Source: Tychonema sp. LEGE 07203 (GTDB lineage Bacteria > Cyanobacteriota > Cyanobacteriia > Cyanobacteriales > Microcoleaceae). Taken from it: DNA of 50,245 nucleotides. Under the pieces are notes generated by a model that saw only the letters and a program-made list of their open reading frames with translations, did no database searches and was not told the DNA's origin. The translations under genes and the position numbers were made by a program. Shown piece by piece: positions 17,664 to 27,057 of this stretch (its first letter is position 1; every line of letters starts with the position of its first letter). Location of the stretch: NCBI RefSeq assembly GCF_015207285.1, contig NZ_JADEXD010000024.1, positions 1 to 50,245 on the forward strand. Direction: 5' to 3'.

Positions 17664-18701
17664 GTGGACAATGTAATCGGTTTAGAGATTATCGAAGTAG
17701 TCGAGCAGGCAGCCATCGCCTCCGCTCGCTTGATGGGCAAAGGCGAAAAAGATGAAGCCGACAGAGTGGCAGTAGAAGCCATGCGCGAGCGCATGAACAA
17801 AATTCATATGCGCGGCCGCATCGTGATCGGCGAAGGCGAACGCGATGACGCACCCATGCTTTACATCGGGGAACAAGTAGGTATTTGTACTCGCGAAGAT
17901 GCCAAAGATATCTGCAATCTAGATGAATTGATCGAAATTGACATCGCTGTTGACCCCTGCGAAGGCACTAACTTAGTTGCTTACGGTCAAAACGGTTCGA
18001 TGGCAGTTTTGGCAATCTCTGAAAAAGGCGGTTTGTTTGCGGCACCAGATTTCTACATGAACAAATTGGCTGCTCCTGCGGCTGCTAAGAATCACGTAGA
18101 TATTCGCAAAACGCCCACCGAAAACCTAAAAATTATCTCTGATTGCTTAGGTCGCAGTATTGAAGATTTGGTGGTGGTGGTGATGGATCGCCCCCGGCAC
18201 AAAGATTTAATTAATGAAATTCGGGCAGCGGGTTCAAGAGTTCGACTGATCAGCGACGGCGACGTTTCGGCAGCGATTTCTTGCGCGTTTTCTGGTTCCA
18301 ACATCCACGCGCTGATGGGTATTGGCGCAGCACCCGAAGGTGTGATTTCCGCTGCAGCAATGCGCTGCTTGGGCGGTCACTTCCAAGGGCAGTTAATTTA
18401 CGATCCGGCTGTTGTCAAAACTGGTTTGATCGGTGAAAGCAAAGAGAGCAATCTCGCCCGCCTTAAAGAAATGGGCATCACAGATCCAGACAAGATTTAT
18501 AATGCTGAAGAGTTGGCATCTGGGGAAACAGTTCTGTTTGCAGCTTGCGGAATTACTCCCGGAACGCTGATGGATGGAGTTCGCTTCTTTGGCGGCGGCG
18601 CTCGTACTGAAAGTTTGGTAATTTCTTCTCAGTCGAAGACGGCTCGATTTGTGGATACAATCCATATGTTTGACCAGCCGAAATCTCTGCAATTGAATTA
18701 G
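17664..18701 (+). CDS. glpX: Class II fructose-1,6-/sedoheptulose-1,7-bisphosphatase
   Basis: This is the bifunctional cyanobacterial F/SBPase of the Calvin cycle and gluconeogenesis. The 345-residue protein begins (V/M)[19 protein letters not shown] and carries the metal/phosphate motifs [11 protein letters not shown] near 53-63 and [12 protein letters not shown] near 97-108, with GGAP-type segments later ([17 protein letters not shown]). The start is GTG at 17664, fixed by the Shine-Dalgarno GGGAGGA at 17649-17655, 8 bases upstream, and by homologous N-termini. hemA follows on the same strand after a repeat-filled gap of about 200 bases, so they are probably separate transcripts. Confidence 0.93.
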   Translation: MDNVIGLEIIEVVEQAAIASARLMGKGEKDEADRVAVEAMRERMNKIHMRGRIVIGEGERDDAPMLYIGEQVGICTREDAKDICNLDELIEIDIAVDPCEGTNLVAYGQNGSMAVLAISEKGGLFAAPDFYMNKLAAPAAAKNHVDIRKTPTENLKIISDCLGRSIEDLVVVVMDRPRHKDLINEIRAAGSRVRLISDGDVSAAISCAFSGSNIHALMGIGAAPEGVISAAAMRCLGGHFQGQLIYDPAVVKTGLIGESKESNLARLKEMGITDPDKIYNAEELASGETVLFAACGITPGTLMDGVRFFGGGARTESLVISSQSKTARFVDTIHMFDQPKSLQLN

Positions 18702-18716
18702 TCATTAGTTAGCGGT

Positions 18717-18822
18717 TAACTGTTAACTGTTGACAGTTGACAGTTGACAGTTGACAGTTGACAGTTGACTGTTGACTGTTGACTGTTAACTGTTGACTGT
18801 TGACAGTTGACTGTTGACAGTC
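18717..18822. repeat. Heptamer repeat (TTGACAG/TTGACTG)n
   Basis: About fifteen head-to-tail heptamers alternating TTGACAG, TTGACTG and TTAACTG fill the gap between glpX and hemA. Because CAGTCAA and TTGACTG are reverse complements, it is the same family as the run at 14706-14790, in the opposite orientation. Confidence 0.92.
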
Positions 18823-18909
18823 ACCCGTGATTAGCAATTAGCGATAGACTAAGAACTAATAACAGGTGACTGTTAACAAGTAAGAAATAAATGGTGACAA
18901 ATCACAGAT

Positions 18910-20202
18910 ATGAATATTGCAGTCGTAGGTCTCAGCCACAAAACAGCGCCGGTTGAAGTTCGCGAAAAACTGAGCATTCCAGAACCGAAGATTGAAGCGG
19001 CGATCGCCCAATTGCGGGGCTACCCCCACATTCAAGAAGTTGCCATCCTCAGCACTTGCAACCGCTTAGAAATTTATATTGTTACCAGCGAGTCTGAGCC
19101 TGGCGTGCGAGAGGTGATTCAGTTCCTTTCCGAATGCAGTAAAGTTTATGTGCAGTCTTTGCGGCCTCACCTGTTTATTTTGCTGCACGAAGATGCGGTG
19201 ATGCACTTGATGCGAGTTGCTTCGGGCCTCGATAGTTTGGTGCTGGGAGAAGGACAAATTTTGGCTCAGGTGAAACAAACTCACAAACTAGCCCAGCAGT
19301 ACAAAGGTGTGGGCAGAATTTTAGAGCGCTTGTTCAAGCAAGCCCTCACAGCAGGGAAGCGAGTTCGCACCGAAACTAGCATCGGTACTGGTGCGGTGTC
19401 GATCAGTTCGGCGGCGGCAGAATTGGCTCAATTGAAAGGTCAGCATTTAGCAAGCAGTCGCATTGCGATTATCGGTGCTGGTAAAATGTCGCGGCTTTTG
19501 GTGCAGCATTTGCTCTCGAAAGGTGCTAGCCATATTGCGATCGTCAACCGCTCCGTGCGTGGCGGCCAGGAGTTAGCCAATCACTTTAAAGATGCCCAAC
19601 TGCACCTGTATCTGCTGTCGGAAATGATGCAGGTAATTGCAGATTCTGATTTGGTTTTTACCTGTACGGCTGCTACCGATCCGCTGTTAAATAAAGCTAA
19701 ATTAGAAGCTGTTTTAATCGTGAGCCGCCCTTTGATGTTGGTGGACATTTCTGTGCCGCGCAACGTTGATTCGGATGCGAAGGAACTCGCTAATGTCAAG
19801 TCGTTTAATGTGGACGATTTGAAAGCGGTGGTAGCTCAAAATCACGAAAGCCGCCGCCAAATGGCGATGGAAGCTCAGGGCCTGCTGGAACAAGAAGTAG
19901 AGGCTTTTGATGTCTGGTGGCGAAGTCTGGAAACTGTTCCTACTATTAGCTGTTTGCGGGATAAGATAGAATTGATTCGGGAACAAGAGTTAGAAAAAGC
20001 TTTGTCGCGTCTGGGTTCGGAATTTTCGGAGAAACATCAAGATGTGATTGAATCTTTAACGAGGGGGATTGTGAATAAGATTTTGCACGATCCGATGGTA
20101 CAGTTGCGCGCTCAGCAGGATATTGAGGCGCGCAGGCAAGCGATGCACACTTTGCAAACGCTGTTTAATTTGGATGTGGATGTCAATCAGCAGTACAGCT
20201 AG
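18910..20202 (+). CDS. hemA: Glutamyl-tRNA reductase
   Basis: HemA reduces glutamyl-tRNA to glutamate-1-semialdehyde with NADPH, the first committed step of tetrapyrrole (chlorophyll, heme, bilin) synthesis. The 430-residue protein has the [13 protein letters not shown] start, the nucleophile C50 in [29 protein letters not shown] near 105-122, and the Rossmann motif [13 protein letters not shown] near 182-194. The C-terminal dimerisation helices end at [11 protein letters not shown] at 18910 gives the canonical start. A rho-independent terminator-like hairpin follows 66 bases after the stop. Confidence 0.96.
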   Translation: MNIAVVGLSHKTAPVEVREKLSIPEPKIEAAIAQLRGYPHIQEVAILSTCNRLEIYIVTSESEPGVREVIQFLSECSKVYVQSLRPHLFILLHEDAVMHLMRVASGLDSLVLGEGQILAQVKQTHKLAQQYKGVGRILERLFKQALTAGKRVRTETSIGTGAVSISSAAAELAQLKGQHLASSRIAIIGAGKMSRLLVQHLLSKGASHIAIVNRSVRGGQELANHFKDAQLHLYLLSEMMQVIADSDLVFTCTAATDPLLNKAKLEAVLIVSRPLMLVDISVPRNVDSDAKELANVKSFNVDDLKAVVAQNHESRRQMAMEAQGLLEQEVEAFDVWWRSLETVPTISCLRDKIELIREQELEKALSRLGSEFSEKHQDVIESLTRGIVNKILHDPMVQLRAQQDIEARRQAMHTLQTLFNLDVDVNQQYS

Positions 20203-20268
20203 TTGACCGTCGCCCGTTTTTTGTGTCAACTGTGACAATAGACTTATCAGAAAATTGGGTTGAAAACC

Positions 20269-20293
20269 CCGTCCTTTGAGGACGGCTTTTTTC
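20269..20293 (+). terminator. Rho-independent terminator-like hairpin after hemA
   Basis: CCGTCC (20269-20274), a 5-base loop and GGACGG (20280-20285), followed by C and seven T. It is well placed for ending hemA transcripts. Similar GTCCTTTGAGGAC hairpins are also seen at the ends of cyanobacterial IS200/IS605-type elements, so a mobile origin is possible. Confidence 0.75.
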
Positions 20294-21205
20294 CATTGTT
20301 AAATAAAATAACAAATCCATCTTCACAAATGAATGTGGTAGAGTAAATAAATCAGACAAGATGTAAAAACCTACCTCCGGACAGGGGGAAAGTCTACGCC
20401 CAAAACATTTTTGAGGAGATATGATTGTGTACGTAACGTGCAAATGCCGTTAGCGAAAGGAATCCTAGCAATAGGGATATTAATATCTAAATGTCTTAAT
20501 AATCCTCGTACCCGATTGCCGAGGAGTGTCAAGGCGTAGATTGTTGATGGATAGGTCAATCGCTGAGGCAAGGCAGATGTACGCAGCGAATCGTGGAGGC
20601 AGATAATTTTGTTCGTTACCGGGCTGATAGCCCGGTAACGCAGGTAGGTGAGGAAAAGCGGACTTTTTTTCAAGCGAGGCAGAGCAAGATCGATCGGGAT
20701 TTCGAGGGGGAGAACCAGTTATTGGTGTCAAATTAAATCTGAAATTATTTGTATTTCGGGTTTGTATCCAAGTCTAGACTCCCCCTAAAGCCAGGGCTGT
20801 TTCATTCTCTTGTAGGGGCCCCAAATACTGGCTGTCCCAATCCCTGAAATACTTACAAAATCGTGGATTATGAGGGTAGGAATTCTTGGAACTAGAAGAG
20901 TCAAAATCATTGTTTTCTTGAGAGTGAAACCGCCGGCCCCGTGAAGCGTGTTTTCAAACTTTCCAGTCAGATTTAGATACCCCTCGCATTCTGCTTGAAA
21001 AGGGGGATTTTGATGGTTGTTATCTTTGTTTGAAAAAAGAGGGGGCGGGGTAAATCCAGGTTGGAAAACAGGCCGTAGTTTTCTTTCTCAATGGAGTCCA
21101 AGAGCGAAATGTTCGATCGTTCGGAATGCAAGCCGTCACTATCTGAGGACTAACGTCCTAACTACAAACATATTTTATAGTGGTTGTTCTAGCCGAGATA
21201 ATATT
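20294..21205. other. Long gene-free region between hemA and the UPF0182 gene
   Basis: About 900 bases with no supportable gene. A minus-strand frame at 20371-20673 and short plus-strand frames read as low-quality protein. The notable structures are a 12-bp perfect hairpin at 20614-20640 and a GC-rich stretch (20360-20560) with frequent short inverted repeats. The last 200 bases (21017-21205) are in frame with the UPF0182 gene but not protein-like. It may be a decayed mobile element or an RNA-encoding stretch. Confidence 0.5.
20614..20640. repeat. Perfect 12-bp hairpin
   Basis: CGTTACCGGGCT at 20614-20625 pairs with AGCCCGGTAACG at 20629-20640 across a 3-base loop. No T-run follows directly. 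It could be the end of a mobile element or part of a structured RNA. Confidence 0.8.
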
Positions 21206-24200
21206 ATGAATTTTCAAAGACGAATTTTTAAATTAATTTTACTGCTGGTAGGGCTGTGGTTGTTTGTTGAGTTTGCTTCGCGCCTTGTGGCAGAAATTTT
21301 CTGGTTTGAGGAAGTTGGATATCTTCCGCTTTTGCTGTTAAAGCTGAAAACTCAAGGGTTGCTGGGGGCGATCGCAATTATTGTTTCTTCTGCCTTTTTG
21401 TTCGGAAATTTGGCTTTAGCCCGCCGCCTGCAACATCCGGCAAAGGAAACCAACTCGCAGGTGGCGATGGCGCTGTTCGCTTCACTGAGGGCGAAAAAAG
21501 CGGGGAAGAATTACGAATTACCTGTTGCTAAATCTCCAATTACTTTTTGGTGGCTGCTGTTGGCGGTATTCGGATTGAGTTCGATCGCAACTTTGACAGT
21601 AATTCAATGCGGGCTGTTAGCTGCAAACAGCCTCACCTATCTGGGTGTAGGGGGCAATTTGCCTCCAATACCCGTAAAGTTAGGAATTGACTCAATCCAG
21701 CCTGGGGCGGTGCAGCTATTTTCTGAGTGGTGGCAGTTGGTCTTGGTTTTGGGGACAATCTTAGCTGTGGCAATTAAGCCGGATTTTTGGCTGCGGGCGA
21801 TCGCTCTTTTTCTCAGTGTGGCGATCGGGATTGTTGCCGTCAGTAGCTGGACAAAAGTCTTGCAATATTTCCACCCTACTAATTTTAATACAACCGACCC
21901 TATTTTTAACCAAAATATTAGCTTTTATGTATTTATTTTTCCAATTTTAGAGTTGCTAAGCTTGGGGCTGACAGTTGTATTTTTGTACGGTTTAGCATCT
22001 GGCGCTTTAACATATTTGCTGTCGGGAAATAGCCTGAGTAAAGGCGTGTTTTTGGGGTTTTCGCGACCGCAGCAGCGGCACTTGTACGGCTTAGGTGCAG
22101 CTTTCATGCTAGCCACCGCACTCCGGTACTGGCTGGGGCGCTACGCATTGCTGTACTCGCGCGGAGACGTTACCTACGGGGCGAATTACGCTGACGTGAC
22201 AGTGCGGTTGCCCGTCTACGGATTTTTGAGTATTTTAGCGGTGGCGATCGCACTTTTGATGCTGTACCAGGTTTGGCAATTCAAAATTCAAAATAAACTG
22301 ATAAAAAAGATTGTTTTAACGTGGCTGAGTTTGAGTCTTTTGGTAGGTTGGCTGCTGCCAAAAGTTGTGCAGCAACTCATAGTTAGGCCTAACGAAATAG
22401 CGCGAGAACAGCCGTACATCAAGCGCAGCATTGCCTTTACTCAAGAAGCTTTTGACCTCAAAAAAATTGAAATCAAAACTTTCGATCCAGCCGGGAAACT
22501 TACATATGAAGACTTAGAAAGAAATCAACTGACTGTTAGCAACATCCGGCTGTGGGACAAGCGGCCGCTGCTGGAAACCAACCGACAGTTACAGCAAATC
22601 AGACCGTATTATACATTTCCTGATGCGGATATCGATCGCTACACGATCAAAAAGAAAACAGCAAAAAAGGGAGATACTGAAAGCCAGCAAGTAATTCTGG
22701 CGGCGCGGGAACTAGACTATACAGCAGTTGCGCCGGAAGCTCAAACTTGGGTGAACGAACATCTGGTGTACACTCACGGTTACGGCTTTACTCTTTCTCC
22801 GGTAAACACAGTCGGTGTCGGCGGTTTACCCGATTATTTTGTGAAAGATATTGGGGAACCAGCCGAGACAGGAGAGACTGCTTTAGATGTAACTAGCGAT
22901 CGAATTAGGGTGAGTATCCCGATCGGATATCCGCGCATTTACTACGGCGCTATCACCGATACAAACGTGATGACACCCACACAAGTCAAGGAATTCGACT
23001 ATCCCAGCGGCGAAGAAAATGTTTACAACAATTACAGCGGCAGAGGCGGAATTGCGATCGGTTCTCTGTGGCGGCGCTGGCTGTTTGCTAATTATCTCAA
23101 AAATTGGCAAATGGCGCTGACTCGCAATTTTACGCCAGAAACTAAATTATTGTACCGCCGAAACATTAACAAAAGAGTCCGGGCGATCGCACCTTTTTTG
23201 CGCTACGATTCAGATCCGTATTTGGTAGTAGCAGACGCAAATCTGAGTAAAGATGATATAGAACAAAATAACAATAAAAATGGTAATAAAAATCAGCCAT
23301 CTTCCTCAAAGACTAATAGTGACGATCCACCTAACTATCTTTACTGGATGATCGATGCCTATACAGCGAGCGATCGCTACCCGTATTCAGATCCCGGTCA
23401 AAATGAATTTAACTACATCCGCAACTCAGTAAAAGTAGTAATTGACGCTTACCACGGCTCGGTTGACTTCTATGTTGCCAATCCCTCAGACCCAATTATC
23501 GACAGTTGGATTCGGATCTTTCCCGGACTCTTCAAACCCCTTGACAAAATGCCTCTGGCTATCCGCAAACATATTAGGTATCCCATAGATTTGTTAAACG
23601 TTCAGTCGGAACGCTTGCTAACTTATCACATGGAAGATCCGCAGGTATTTTACAATCGGGAGGATTTGTGGCGAATTCCCAAGGAAATTTATGGCAGCGA
23701 ACAGCAGCCGGTAGCACCGTACTATTTGATTACGAAACTGCCGACGGAAACTTCCGAAGAGTTTATTTTGCTGCTGCCGTTTACGCCAGTAGGGCGCAAC
23801 AATTTAATTGCTTGGATTGCAGGGCGATCGGACGACAAAAATTACGGAAAATTGCTGTTATACCAGTTTCCCAAACAGCGATTAGTTTACGGCCCGGAAC
23901 AAATAGAAGCTTTAATTAATCAAGATCCGGTTATTTCGGAACAAATATCTCTCTGGAACCGCCAGGGATCGAAAGCAATTCAAGGAAATTTATTAGTGAT
24001 TCCAATTGAACAATCTTTGCTGTACGTAGAACCTCTTTATTTAGAAGCAGAGCGCAATAGTTTACCAACTTTAGTCAGAGTTATTGTTGCCTATGAAAAC
24101 CGCATCGTCATGGCCGAAAATCTGGATTTGGGACTCAAGGCACTTTTTCAAGAACAATCTACGAAGAAACCCGCAATTATTCGCCCTGTAGAATTAACAG

Positions 24201-24217
24201 CCCCGGCTCTGAATTGA
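21206..24217 (+). CDS. UPF0182 family membrane protein
   Basis: The protein has 1003 residues from ATG at 21206 (MNFQRRIFKLILLLVGLWLF). The N-terminal third carries about seven hydrophobic helices, and the rest is a large soluble domain with family segments such as NEHLVYTHGYGFTLSPVN, GYPRIYYGAI and RHIRYPIDLLNVQ. UPF0182 proteins are widespread in cyanobacteria and actinobacteria with no established function. A low-complexity N/K/S-rich insert (about residues 687-710) interrupts the soluble domain. The open 63-codon extension upstream of 21206 has no membrane or family character and is rejected. Confidence 0.9.
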   Translation: MNFQRRIFKLILLLVGLWLFVEFASRLVAEIFWFEEVGYLPLLLLKLKTQGLLGAIAIIVSSAFLFGNLALARRLQHPAKETNSQVAMALFASLRAKKAGKNYELPVAKSPITFWWLLLAVFGLSSIATLTVIQCGLLAANSLTYLGVGGNLPPIPVKLGIDSIQPGAVQLFSEWWQLVLVLGTILAVAIKPDFWLRAIALFLSVAIGIVAVSSWTKVLQYFHPTNFNTTDPIFNQNISFYVFIFPILELLSLGLTVVFLYGLASGALTYLLSGNSLSKGVFLGFSRPQQRHLYGLGAAFMLATALRYWLGRYALLYSRGDVTYGANYADVTVRLPVYGFLSILAVAIALLMLYQVWQFKIQNKLIKKIVLTWLSLSLLVGWLLPKVVQQLIVRPNEIAREQPYIKRSIAFTQEAFDLKKIEIKTFDPAGKLTYEDLERNQLTVSNIRLWDKRPLLETNRQLQQIRPYYTFPDADIDRYTIKKKTAKKGDTESQQVILAARELDYTAVAPEAQTWVNEHLVYTHGYGFTLSPVNTVGVGGLPDYFVKDIGEPAETGETALDVTSDRIRVSIPIGYPRIYYGAITDTNVMTPTQVKEFDYPSGEENVYNNYSGRGGIAIGSLWRRWLFANYLKNWQMALTRNFTPETKLLYRRNINKRVRAIAPFLRYDSDPYLVVADANLSKDDIEQNNNKNGNKNQPSSSKTNSDDPPNYLYWMIDAYTASDRYPYSDPGQNEFNYIRNSVKVVIDAYHGSVDFYVANPSDPIIDSWIRIFPGLFKPLDKMPLAIRKHIRYPIDLLNVQSERLLTYHMEDPQVFYNREDLWRIPKEIYGSEQQPVAPYYLITKLPTETSEEFILLLPFTPVGRNNLIAWIAGRSDDKNYGKLLLYQFPKQRLVYGPEQIEALINQDPVISEQISLWNRQGSKAIQGNLLVIPIEQSLLYVEPLYLEAERNSLPTLVRVIVAYENRIVMAENLDLGLKALFQEQSTKKPAIIRPVELTAPALN

Positions 24218-24261
24218 TAGGCGATATGTATAGCCTTTCGAGCTCTCATATGAGGTGCCGC

Positions 24262-24450
24262 TGGCCTCCGCGGGCATTGGCCCGCGCAGGGCCTAAAAGC
24301 ATCGGCCCGCGCAGGGCATCGGCCCGCGCAGGGCATCGGCCCGCGCAGGGCATTGGGCATCGGGCCGAAGGGCTCTAGCGTTGCGGAGGGATTGGCCCGC
24401 GCAGGCCAAACAGGGCAAACAGGGCATTGGGCATTGGGCCGCGCAGGGCC
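24262..24450. repeat. GC-rich palindromic tandem repeat (GGCCCGCGCAGGGCATC)n
   Basis: GGCCCGCGCAGGGC, itself near-palindromic, occurs about five times, spaced by ATC or ATT, and then degenerates into GGCCAAACAGGGCAAACAGGGC and GGGCATTGGGC. The block is far more GC-rich than its surroundings and falls between the UPF0182 gene and an IscA-like gene. Frames through it are repeat translations, not genes. Confidence 0.85.
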
Positions 24451-24469
24451 CAGCGAAGCGGAGGGATTG

Positions 24470-24535
24470 CAACCAACAGTCAACAACCAACAATCAACAG
24501 TCAACAGTCAACAACCAACAGTCAACAATCACCTG
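24470..24535. repeat. CAACAGT heptamer repeat
   Basis: About eight imperfect copies of CAACAGT/CAACAAC/CAACAAT directly follow the GC-rich block. It belongs to the STRR-type set elsewhere in the window. Confidence 0.85.
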
Positions 24536-24689
24536 ACGGTGCAACCGGAATTGATATCAGAAAACAGTTCGGAAATTGGCAATTACCAACCGGGAAACAG
24601 TTATGGCACTGTCAAAATATCTGGATTTTTCAATACAATAGGTTTACTTTGCTGACGATAAACTGTAACAGTTTCTAAGTCTTTGAATG

Positions 24690-25031
24690 TCATCCTACTG
24701 ATTGTTCCTTAGCCGAAAAGGAGTTGCCGCAGCTACAGCTTTGGGCGGCATTGGGATTGTGGAACCGGAAACCTCCGCCCATCAAGTCTTCTGAATAATC
24801 TAAGGTTAGTTGATTGAGATATTTTAAGTGCTGGGGGTCGATCGCAACTCGGACACCTTCAGACTCGCATACAGCATCTTCCGGGCTTGGTGCACCGTCA
24901 AATGCCATTGTATAAGACAAACCAGAACAGCCGATCGACTCCACGCCGAGACGAAAGAAAGCATTGGGGTTGGAATGCTTTGACTTGAGGCGCTTTACTT
25001 CTGTGGCTGCTGTTTGAGTCAGATGAATCAT
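24690..25031 (-). CDS. IscA/SufA-type Fe-S cluster assembly protein
   Basis: This 113-residue A-type carrier has the three conserved cysteines: C35 in SIGCSGLSY and C99/C101 in QSCSCGNSF, the CxC near the C-terminus. It should bind and pass on a 2Fe-2S or 4Fe-4S cluster in the cytoplasm, serving photosynthetic and other Fe-S proteins. The start MIHLTQTAATEVKRL is canonical. No isc or suf partner lies next to it, which is usual in cyanobacteria. IscA and SufA cannot be told apart from this sequence alone. Confidence 0.9.
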   Translation of the reverse strand: MIHLTQTAATEVKRLKSKHSNPNAFFRLGVESIGCSGLSYTMAFDGAPSPEDAVCESEGVRVAIDPQHLKYLNQLTLDYSEDLMGGGFRFHNPNAAQSCSCGNSFSAKEQSVG

Positions 25032-25032
25032 G

Positions 25033-25160
25033 ATTGGTTATTAGTTATTGGTTACTGGTTACTGGTTATTGGTTACTGGTTACTGGTTACTGGTTACTGA
25101 TTGGTGCGAATAACAAACAACAAATAACAAACAACAAATAACAAATAACCAGTTAATCAG
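25033..25160. repeat. TTACTGG / ACAAATA heptamer repeats
   Basis: GGTTATT and GGTTACT heptamers from 25033 to about 25098 are followed by AACAAAC/AACAAAT units to 25160. They fill the gap between the IscA-like and cupin genes and are the same kind of repeat as at 14.7 and 18.7 kb. Confidence 0.85.
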
Positions 25161-25580
25161 TTACTTGGCTTTTTCGGTGCGGGCGTAATCGTCTTGAAAG
25201 CGGATAATATCATCTTCTCCGAGATATTCGCCGTTTTGTACTTCAATTAAAATCAGGGGGATAACTCCGGGGTTTTCTAGGCGGTGAGAAATGCACTGGG
25301 GAACGTAGGTAGATTGATTTGTAAACAAAACTTGTTCTGTTTCACCGCAGGTAACTTTTGCAGTACCGCAAACCACGATCCAGTGTTCGCTGCGGTGGTG
25401 GTGCATTTGCAGACTGAGGCGGTGTCCGGGCTTAACTTCGATGCGCTTAATTTTATATCCAGGGCCTTCTTCTAGGGTGGTAAACGAGCCCCAAGGGCGC
25501 AATTCTGTAGCGGCTATTCCGTTGGATGCTGCTGATGCGTGCAGAGTAGATATTTGAGAAATTTCTTGAGTTTGAACCAT
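25161..25580 (-). CDS. Cupin, mannose-6-phosphate isomerase type II-like
   Basis: The protein has 139 residues from ATG at 25580 (MVQTQEISQISTLHASAASN). It is a single cupin domain resembling the C-terminal domain of type II phosphomannose isomerase: RPWGSFTTLEEGPGYKIKRI, VKPGHRLSLQMHHHRSEHWI, and FVPQCISHRLENP-like segment TYVPQCISHRLENPG. The histidine cluster HHHRSEH is the expected metal site. The Shine-Dalgarno AAGGAG 7 bases upstream settles the start against an open 31-codon extension to 25673. The gene probably works in nucleotide-sugar or mannose metabolism; a stand-alone cupin of another role is possible. Confidence 0.82.
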   Translation of the reverse strand: MVQTQEISQISTLHASAASNGIAATELRPWGSFTTLEEGPGYKIKRIEVKPGHRLSLQMHHHRSEHWIVVCGTAKVTCGETEQVLFTNQSTYVPQCISHRLENPGVIPLILIEVQNGEYLGEDDIIRFQDDYARTEKAK

Positions 25581-25945
25581 GATTTTCACTCCTTGAGGAT
25601 TGCTTGCTGAATCCTTTGGTAAACGACGTTGGGTTTTGAGGGCAGCTAATTTGTTGTTAAAATCGCAGCCCACCCGCGCGGACGAGTTAGCGAACTGTAC
25701 AGTTTTACCGAGAAATCTTATCAGCCCGATCGACCTGCCTTAACAACCATAGCAAAATTACCCTAGCTACTGTCACCCGGTATGCGATCGAATTTACCAA
25801 TCTACATCAACTCTTCACAGAACTTACGTATTTCAACATAATTGTGATTAGTCACGCAGTCAAGGCTACGTACATAATCTCACAATTGCTGTAGATTTAA
25901 CAAGGGCGATGGCATCCAAGCCCTCGCCCGTGCTACTGCTTTTTT

Positions 25946-26287
25946 TTACATCGAAGGACGGTTAACTCGAATCAATTTACCACTCAAAGTATCCAGGGTA
26001 GAAATAGCATCATTAATTCGCGTCGCCTGTCTTTCCCAGTTGTTATCTTGAGTACAAATAATAATACCAGCATGGTCGGGTTGCGATCGATGCAGTCGAA
26101 TAAAATCACCTCGATTGAGAGTCAAAACTGCTCGCTCATTACTCGCTGCAAAAGCCAATACATCCTCATCAGGAATTCCTAATCCTGCGTTTCCGGCTTC
26201 TTGAACTGTTAAAACATCGTCACCTAAAGGTCGCAGAAACTCAACTACTGGCAACGGATACTGTTCGTCTGCATAAATTCGTGCCAT
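25946..26287 (-). CDS. DUF5615 PIN-like toxin, pair 1
   Basis: This 113-residue protein matches DUF5615, the PIN-like/Mut7-C-type toxin family: DEQYPLPVVEFLRPLGDDVLT with acidic residues, PDEDVLAFA, and AVLTLNRGDFIRLHRSQ. It should be an RNase-like toxin of a type II TA module. It follows its DUF433 partner with a 3-base gap on the same strand. It is a paralogue of the toxin at 26713-27054: both are 113 residues and align without gaps. Whether it is active cannot be judged. Confidence 0.85.
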   Translation of the reverse strand: MARIYADEQYPLPVVEFLRPLGDDVLTVQEAGNAGLGIPDEDVLAFAASNERAVLTLNRGDFIRLHRSQPDHAGIIICTQDNNWERQATRINDAISTLDTLSGKLIRVNRPSM

Positions 26288-26290
26288 GTT

Positions 26291-26617
26291 TTAGGCTTCC
26301 TCATTTTCTTTAATTGCAGCTTCAATTTCTTCTGGGTAAGCATCAGCATAAGCCCAAGCATTGACTAAATCAGCAGCCGTCAAATGGGGATAGCACTTAA
26401 AAAGTTCAGCATCGCTGCATCCGAGACGGCGATAACCCACAAGTACCCAAACTTGTATGCGAGTATTGCCAACACAGGCATCGCCGCCACACACGCCGGG
26501 AGTCTTTTTAATCCCTAGAGAACCGTTGCTTAAAGTTTGAAGTAAAATTTCTATAGCCGCTGCTTTATCGGCTGAATTTAAGGAGGCTAGATCGATTTTT
26601 AATTCGGTGAGTGTCAT
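26291..26617 (-). CDS. DUF433 antitoxin, pair 1
   Basis: A 108-residue DUF433 protein, with the core TPGVCGGDACVGNTRIQVWV (residues about 39-58) and LTAADLVNAWAYADAYPEEI near the C-terminus. It should bind DNA and neutralise the DUF5615 toxin encoded just downstream; only 3 bases separate its stop from the toxin start. The N-terminal part (MTLTELKIDLASLNSADKAA) is a helical extension. It is paralogous to 27058-27384, the antitoxin of pair 2. Confidence 0.85.
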   Translation of the reverse strand: MTLTELKIDLASLNSADKAAAIEILLQTLSNGSLGIKKTPGVCGGDACVGNTRIQVWVLVGYRRLGCSDAELFKCYPHLTAADLVNAWAYADAYPEEIEAAIKENEEA

Positions 26618-26712
26618 TATTTATTCCTATTCGTTGGGGAATATATGTTTAATATTTTAGCTTAAATCTAGATTTGGCGATCGCGCCCAGGCCCCGCAAG
26701 CTACGGTTTTTT

Positions 26713-27054
26713 TCACCTCGGCGGACGAATTACTCGAATCAATTTACCTGTGAGATTTTCGACTGTAGAAATAGCTTCATTAATGAGTGTAGCTGATCTC
26801 TCTGTATTCAAATCTTCTTTGCAAATAATGATACCATTATGGTCAGGTTGCAAACGATGCAGGTGTCTAAAATCATCCCAATTGCGCGTCAAAACGGCTC
26901 GATTGTGGCCAATAGCAAAAGCTAATACATCTTCATCAGGAATCCCCAGTCCACCATTTCCAGCTTCCTGCACTGTCAAAACATCGTGACCAAAAGTTCG
27001 CAGTAATTCTACGATTACCAGTGGAAAATTTTCATCTGCATAAAGACGCACCAT
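26713..27054 (-). CDS. DUF5615 PIN-like toxin, pair 2
   Basis: This 113-residue protein is the paralogue of 25946-26287. Shared blocks include VLTVQEAGNGGLGIPDEDVL and LTGKLIRVIRP. The N-terminal acidic motif is YADENFP, as in the DUF5615 family. It lies 3 bases after its DUF433 partner, the same gap as in pair 1, consistent with a tandem duplication of the whole module. Confidence 0.85.
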   Translation of the reverse strand: MVRLYADENFPLVIVELLRTFGHDVLTVQEAGNGGLGIPDEDVLAFAIGHNRAVLTRNWDDFRHLHRLQPDHNGIIICKEDLNTERSATLINEAISTVENLTGKLIRVIRPPR

Positions 27055-27057
27055 TTG

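Noticed and set aside
20371-20673. Minus-strand frame of 100 codons after hemA
   Set aside because: No recognisable domain, unusual composition and no ribosome site; noted under the structured segment instead.
21017-21205. N-terminal extension of the UPF0182 protein
   Set aside because: It is open but not protein-like and lacks homology; the first membrane helix starts after ATG at 21206.
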